From: Trichoderma breve
Lineage: Eukaryota > Ascomycota > Sordariomycetes > Hypocreales > Hypocreaceae
NCBI RefSeq assembly: GCF_028502605.1
Contig: NW_026611593.1
Span: forward strand, 1-64,000
Length of the DNA: 64,000 bases
Reading direction: 5' to 3'
Below are positions 58,638-64,000 of this stretch, one piece after another (the stretch's first letter is position 1; each line of letters begins with the position of its first letter). Under the pieces are notes generated by a model that saw nothing but the letters and a program-made list of their open reading frames with translations, ran no database searches and was not told the DNA's origin. Made by a program: the position numbers and the translations under genes.

Positions 58638-59919
58638 CTCTGAGTGGAAAATATATGACCTGCCTCTATTTTTGGTTGTAGTATGCCAGGAGAGGCATCT
58701 CCTTAGCTATGGCGGCTCCTGGGTAGATAGAGAGACTTGAGGCGTTGAAATAACTAGAAAAGTAAAGGGAAGGGGGGGGGGGGGGGCATATAGTATATCT
58801 ACTATATATTTAAATCAATAGAATTATAAAGATTAAAGCAAAAAGCTCCTCGTGTAATCAGTAGCCGTCCTCTTTGCTTCACTTATTAATAAGGAACTAC
58901 TTAATCTTATTACCGCCTTATAGAAATATACCGCAGTTGCACTAGATTAAGTCTAGCATATATACTATTTTAACAGCGTCTAGGTTTCTAATGGCTCTGG
59001 TAAATAGCTGCAATTGGAGAACAAAATGATATAGGATATATAGACCTTATGTTCTAGGCATCTTAAGCAGCTTTGACTTTGATTTGAGCCGTCTCGGCTG
59101 TGAATAGTGTATACGGAGCTTGTCCCTCTTGCGCAGCCATTGTGATGACTGTGAGATTGGAAACGTTGGGACTGGATGGATGTGCAGGTTATTGAAGTTG
59201 AGTGTAAAGATGATACCAATGGTAAAACTTAACTATTTGTTCTTATATACTTTACCTCTTTTTATGTAGAATTGGATTTTCGCTTTTCGCTTTTCGGGGG
59301 TTTTCTTTTACCTTTCATTTCGTCATGAGTTACATCATAATCGCTGTATCAGCGGCATAGCAGCGGCATAGCAGCGGCATTCGGTCGGCTCGGCTATTAG
59401 CACTTATGGAACTGCGCCATTTCTGCGGGATCCGTATAAAAGTCTTAGGCAGTATAGCATAGTAGACTAATGCAGGACTTTTGTCGCATGCAAGTTGTGA
59501 CTATTGATTATTCACTTTCTTGTAATAACCTCCAATTATAATAGGGTTGGGAATAGCTTTATCTCTGTATTTTATCCGCCATATCCGGTATCATGCCAAT
59601 ACTCCGCTATTAGCTATGTCGGCAGTTACTTATACCCCTCTCTGTTTTTTTTGTCGTGATAATATATGCGTACCCCTCATAGATCTTGTGTACTTTGAGC
59701 GAAATGTATACAAAATAGCGCTTAGAGTTATTGTTACAATAGAATTATAGAATGGAATCATACATAAACCTGTAGGGATTTTGTTTAATATATAAAGAAG
59801 GTACTATCTTAAGCTCCTCTTCAAGTATTATAGCATCATCTCTGTTTCTCTTACTTTTGATCTCGTGTAATAAATCTGCCTTATTCTCTCCTTTTTATCG
59901 TCTCTATATATTAACAACT
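58638..59919. other. Long intergenic region with a 15-G run
   Basis: A homopolymer of 15 G lies at 58772-58786. Near 59350 an 11-bp unit CAGCGGCATAG is repeated nearly three times. AT-rich elsewhere; no gene seen. Confidence 0.5.
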
Positions 59920-60522
59920 ATGTCTGGTCGTCTGGCTACATATGATGCAAGTGGTTTAATGTCCTCTATGGGAAACCACTCAAACTAATAGCTTTTTAAC
60001 ATCAAGTCTGCCTTAGAGAGCCGTTTACCAACTTATGGTAAACTTCTTTTTGAGGCCAAAACAGCTAAAGCTCTGACATTTGAGCAGCTAGCACAAATTA
60101 CTGGACGCACTGAGGTTGCAGTTGCAGCATTATTCTATGGGCAAACAACTGCAACACCAGAAGACGTTGACAAGCTTAGCGCCGCCCTTGACATTCCCCG
60201 CGAGGTATTAGCGCAGCAGCTACTTGGCTTCCCAAATCGTGGTCAATCAGGACCTATGCCACCCACGGAGCCGCTTATTTATCGCCTTTATGAGATAATT
60301 CAAAATTATGGCTATTCATACAAGGCAGTTCTTAATGAGAAGTTTGGAGATGGCATTATGAGCGGAGTTAACTTTACTACTAAAGTTGAGGCAGAAGTTG
60401 ACGAAACTGGTGCAAAATGGGCCATTATTACATTACGAGGCAAATGGTTAGTTGACACTCATTTGTTTATCTCAGTGATATTGATTACTAAGATGCATAG
60501 GCTTGACTTTGCCCGTTTCTGA
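59920..60522 (+). pseudogene. cynS: Cyanase (cyanate hydratase), two adjacent in-frame stops
   Basis: From ATG 59920 the frame reads 22 codons (MSGRLATYDASGLMSSMGNH...) and meets TAA TAG at 59986-59991. It then continues, still in the same frame, through a full cyanase: [52 protein letters not shown] and [12 protein letters not shown], the last two holding the catalytic Arg, Glu and Ser. A 54-nt intron (60447-60500) leads to the short end WLDFARF. CAA CAG would restore the frame, the signature of CpA-to-TpA change. Cyanase turns cyanate plus bicarbonate into ammonia and CO2. If an unseen short intron removes the two stops, or translation starts further in, the gene could still work, because the catalytic part is intact. 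Confidence 0.78.
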
Positions 60523-60787
60523 AGAGCATGAGTTTCACATACCAGATTAGTTATATATTACTGGCCATTGATTTTATAAATGAGGTTGAAACCATGCGAA
60601 GTAATATGACACTCTAGTCACAATCAGGCATTCATTCATTTTATAAATCAGCTCCGAGTGGTTAGTGAGATAGTAATCAGATGCATTATATACCTAGGTA
60701 TTAATAGCCTTCTGGAATTCTCATTTCACCAAAATGCAATTGTACAAATTAGATTACCGTTCAAAGTGCCACTGTCTTTGTGCATAT
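60523..60787. other. Intergenic, nothing seen
   Basis: 3' ends of two convergent genes; no recognisable element. Confidence 0.4.
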
Positions 60788-62969
60788 TTAGCTGTTGAAA
60801 GCGTTCAGCGAGGCCATATCCACCATCCCTCCAACCCATGTGCCTAGCATCCAATTTCCCAATGATGCCATATTTCCAAATCCGTCCATTCCTTCCATAA
60901 AATATTCATTTGTGTCTAATACCTCTTGCTGGGAGTCTATCGCCAATGAAGGTGGCATATTATCTGTTTCAAGCACTGGGTTTGGATCAAATTCCGTCAC
61001 CAGCCGTCCAACATCTTCTAACCCCTCATCAGATATTCTTTTCTGAGCCCTTGTTGCTGTGAGACGTGGTCGTTTGATCACTGCTCTCTGCCTAGCAGTG
61101 GTTTCCCCTGCGTCCTTAGACATACGGTGAATCGTATCCCATTTGGGACACAGCTCCGGTCCTAATTGCTCGAGGTACTGTCGCTGGTTGTCATCTATTG
61201 TAAATGTCAATAGCTCAATATGTTTGTCTTGCTGGGTAGCAGCGCGACAAACAGCGCGAATAACCCTTCGCGCGCCGGTGGCTGACGGGTATCTCTTTCC
61301 CATTTCTGCCAAACATTGATCAATAATATCTAACTCATGGCGCGTCTCAACCTCGAGGTTCGGGCATCTCAGACCGGTTGACTGGACCAGACCTGCAGTC
61401 ATCATATAGAAAACGAATACAGGCGCAAGCATAGGCAACTCGCCCCGGTTCAGAAACTCTTCGAAAATGGCCACAATGAAGGAAGTGGCTAGTAACGCCA
61501 TAGCGGAAGGCGCATGAGCTTTTGTTGGGAACAAAAGCACCAAGGCAGTAAAGTAAGCAACCCACAGTTGGCGAACCTTGAAATTATATGCGGCCAAATT
61601 TCCAGCTTGATGGTATATCCGTAGATCCTCGTGCAAATAACGGCTCCAGTTCAACAGCCTTGCTTCAATCGCCACTCGATTTGCTCGACCAAACATGTCT
61701 CTAACAATCGCTTCCGTCAAATCACCTAATATTCCACATATGTCAACATAAGACAGAAATAAGTGGACATCGAGATTAGACTCAGGAAAGTCGTTCAATG
61801 TTAGCGGCCTCACATCAAAACCCTCAGGATGTATAGCCCGTGGCCGTCCGTGGCACATGGAGATCAAACAATCTCGAGACTTTTGAGTGGACAGAGTCAG
61901 TGAATTCAGTTTATAGTTTGCTCGCAAAACCAGTAACAAAATACTTACGAATATGGTCCACCAAAGTCTCCTCCGTAAGCTAGGATGAGGTTGCTTGCGG
62001 TCTGGCTCCCGGTGGAGTCCAATCTGATGCGCCAGACCAACGGTCATGTGCAGCCAGAAGCTGCTGGAGTCGATCGATACATGCTCTGGCCCCGAAGGAT
62101 TCCACCATTGCAGCATACACATGGCGCGGACGATTACGAGCGGATTCTTCTCATGACCAGAATAGTACAATGCTTTGGCTCGGTGATAAAATGCCTGGCC
62201 AACCTCCTGCGCAGTCGGGGCCATTGAAACCCTACACCCTGCAGTACAGAGAGATTGAAAGAGGAGTAATGAGGGTTCGAAGTCGTCTGTCTTTCGGAAC
62301 TCTGATCGATTCACGATAGGCATCCACGGATAGCATCGCTCCATGAAATGCGAAATTAGGCTGTCCCCAAGAACGCGTGTCGGCAATTCTAATGCTCCGA
62401 GTTCTTGAAGATACCTATGATCTACTTCAGAGAACGCGTTGTTTGGTTCATCAGCATAGTCCTTCGCGTCTTCCTCGTCTATCGGGGCTACGCCTTGGAC
62501 ATATTCCGCGCGGCCGAGGTAGCTTCCAGGACTCGCATTGCTTGGCCGTGGTGGATCTCCGGCCTCTGCTCCGTTTGGCTGTGCTGGGCTTAGTAGCGAT
62601 GGCGCTGAAATGCTTCGCCGTTGTTGCTCTTGCGCTTGTATTGGGGTCGTGATACGGGTCTGGTTATTGGTGCTCCGCTTAGAAGGCGGTAAGTATGTGG
62701 TTTGTGGAAGCTCGCCTTTCCGCTTTCTCTGATGAGGCCTATATAATGTCAATATGGGCATTGTAAATTGCGCTTCATTGTAACTCAACCGTACACGCAA
62801 TCATCCCCGAATATTCGGCAATTGGTACATGGTGGCTCAGCTTGTACGTCGCACTTGACCTGCAACCAGTCTCAGCCTCCATCGTCAATTCTCGTCATTT
62901 GGATCTATCGGATTGCCTACGTACCTTTCTCCAATGACAGGCACTGCAGGCTTTGGCCCCTCGACCCAT
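60788..62969 (-). CDS. Zn2Cys6 transcription factor (XlnR/FTFA-like domain)
   Basis: Four exons: 62969-62925, 62859-62795, 62738-61949, 61879-60788; 1992 nt, 663 residues. The first two carry the zinc cluster: ACSACHWRK|VKCDVQAEPPCTNCRIFGDDC, six cysteines, with the usual intron after the RK. The 69-nt intron at 61880-61948 is a multiple of three and open, but joins WWTIF|SRDCLISMCHGRP, the normal family reading. The central fungal transcription-factor domain includes RRRLWWTIF and MTVGLAHQIGLHR. A Gln/Asp-rich tail ends it. The long frame that starts at 62800 gives a false N-terminus without the zinc cluster. Confidence 0.88.
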
Positions 62970-63560
62970 CTTTGCCTCCTGATGTTGGCTTATCATTTAT
63001 TTCTGGCTACAGCTTTGACGCTGGCAGGAGTACAAGGCAGAAAGTAGAAGTAATAGATGGATGCTAATGTGTTGGGTGAGTTCCGGTTTATGCGGGGTGC
63101 GGGGTGCCTATTAATTAATAGCCCCGATACTCCAGTGCTGAGATGCGGCATGCACGTTAACTGAGCACGAGGCAAACTAATAACACAGGCTAGCTCACGC
63201 TATAAAACGCCCTTTCCATACATGTAGTCCGGGGTACATAAGGTACTATACAATCTCGAAGGTCTAGTATACAGTAACTTTTCCCAGTTATATGCCTATA
63301 TCACAGGTATAATAATATCAATCAGCCACTGTAGTCTGATCTAACAATACTTACGTACAGTAAACTATCTAAATTCGTAGATGATAAGTATTTGACAGAT
63401 CGATCTTCGAACTCTCAAATACCTTACACATATACATATATATTAACTATGCTGGATTCTGATCGTATAGCTCTTAAACAACAGCTTTCCGAAAAAGAGA
63501 AAAGGTCACCTTCTATTATTCCATTACACACTTATACATGTCGAGAAATCTTCCCAGAAA
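62970..63560. other. Intergenic, promoter of the regulator
   Basis: No gene recognised; short frames at 63392-63640 on + show no domain. Confidence 0.4.
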
Positions 63561-63989
63561 TTATGTCGGGTCCATTCTCTCCTCTGTCCCTTGAGTGTTG
63601 CCAACGAGCACATCAAGATCATCACTTCCTATATAGATAGATGGACTGCCAACTGAAAGTGGAGATATGCCATCTTCGCCACTGTGAAGAAGTTGTGAAA
63701 TAAATGAACTGTTGGACAAATCGTTGCAATCTAATTCTTGTATCTCAACATTCTGAGAGTCGTCCAGGATGTCATTCCGTAAGCTGCTAATGGGAGGTAC
63801 TGTTTCCAGCGAGTTCTTCGTAATTTGACCTGAAATAGCCATGGCCTCGTACAATAAGTCGACGGCCTTCCGAATTCCATCCAAAACATCATTGAACTTT
63901 TGATAGCACTGTGTCGAACAATTGAAACAATGCATGTTATCAAAAGGTATCCCGAGCTTGGTGATATCACCAAGAGGTAACGCATTCAA
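63561..63989 (-). CDS. Unrecognised partial protein, 3' part, running towards the window edge
   Basis: A 142-codon frame with coding-like composition: CFNCSTQCYQKFNDVLDGIR, then a helical stretch (KAVDLLYEAMAISGQ) and an acidic tail (SIYIGSDDLDVLVGN). The Cys pattern CxxCxxxC plus an acidic C-terminus would suit the end of a regulator (the C-terminal region of Zn2Cys6 proteins of secondary-metabolite clusters has such a form), but I cannot confirm it. The start is probably to the right of this window. Confidence 0.4.
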   Translation of the reverse strand: MNALPLGDITKLGIPFDNMHCFNCSTQCYQKFNDVLDGIRKAVDLLYEAMAISGQITKNSLETVPPISSLRNDILDDSQNVEIQELDCNDLSNSSFISQLLHSGEDGISPLSVGSPSIYIGSDDLDVLVGNTQGTEERMDPT

Positions 63990-64000
63990 CTGTCTCTGCC

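Noticed and set aside
60788..62800. Single-exon reading of the right-hand regulator from 62800
   Set aside because: It omits the zinc cluster and includes an in-frame 69-nt intron in the middle.

Overview
The window is the very end of a filamentous ascomycete (Pezizomycotina) chromosome. It opens with about 15 copies of the vertebrate/fungal-type telomere unit CCCTAA. Short introns of about 48-95 nt with CTAAC-like branch sites, Zn2Cys6 regulators, and C-to-T decay of repeats (repeat-induced point mutation, RIP) all point the same way. I cannot name the species.

Layout. 1-91 is telomere. 92-13208 is extremely AT-rich and holds two Ty3/gypsy-type chromovirus retrotransposons facing each other (A on +, B on -). 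Both are riddled with stops, and A is cut off by the telomere. 13.6-17.5 kb is a zinc pair: a ZIP plasma-membrane transporter and a COG0523/CobW-type GTPase metallochaperone. 18.4-20.5 kb holds two broken genes (vWA domain; C2H2 zinc finger) whose stops all look like CAA/CAG to TAA/TAG changes. 21.15-21.59 kb is a 73-74 bp minisatellite lying before an intact three-exon gene with the HxE...CxxC signature of a nucleotide-deaminase-like family. 24.6-26.4 kb is a Zn2Cys6 regulator. 27.2-37.4 kb is a run of secreted or surface proteins: an 8-Cys GPI-type protein, a secreted metallo-beta-lactamase-fold hydrolase, a pepsin-like aspartic protease, and a 1245-residue intronless protein that joins RNase T2 to a berberine-bridge-type FAD oxidase.

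38.8-58.6 kb looks like a catabolic cluster. It holds a kynurenine-type aminotransferase, an FAD aromatic-ring monooxygenase, a JEN-type carboxylate:H+ symporter, an isocitrate-lyase/PEP-mutase-family lyase, a tricarballylate-dehydrogenase-like (TcuA/CobZ) flavoprotein, a succinate-semialdehyde-type aldehyde dehydrogenase, a zinc alcohol dehydrogenase and two Zn2Cys6 regulators. Three divergent promoters serve six of these genes, and CCGAG/CTCGG motifs recur in them, including an array of CCG half-sites spaced exactly 10 bp apart. I infer uptake and oxidation of an aromatic or carboxylic substrate; the substrate is not readable from sequence.

59.9-60.5 kb is a cyanase gene with two adjacent in-frame stops, again fitting CpA to TpA change. 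60.8-63.0 kb is another Zn2Cys6 regulator, and an unrecognised partial reading frame runs towards the right edge. Exon models were built by hand from GT..AG sites and reading-frame continuity; where the frame totals close, I say so.
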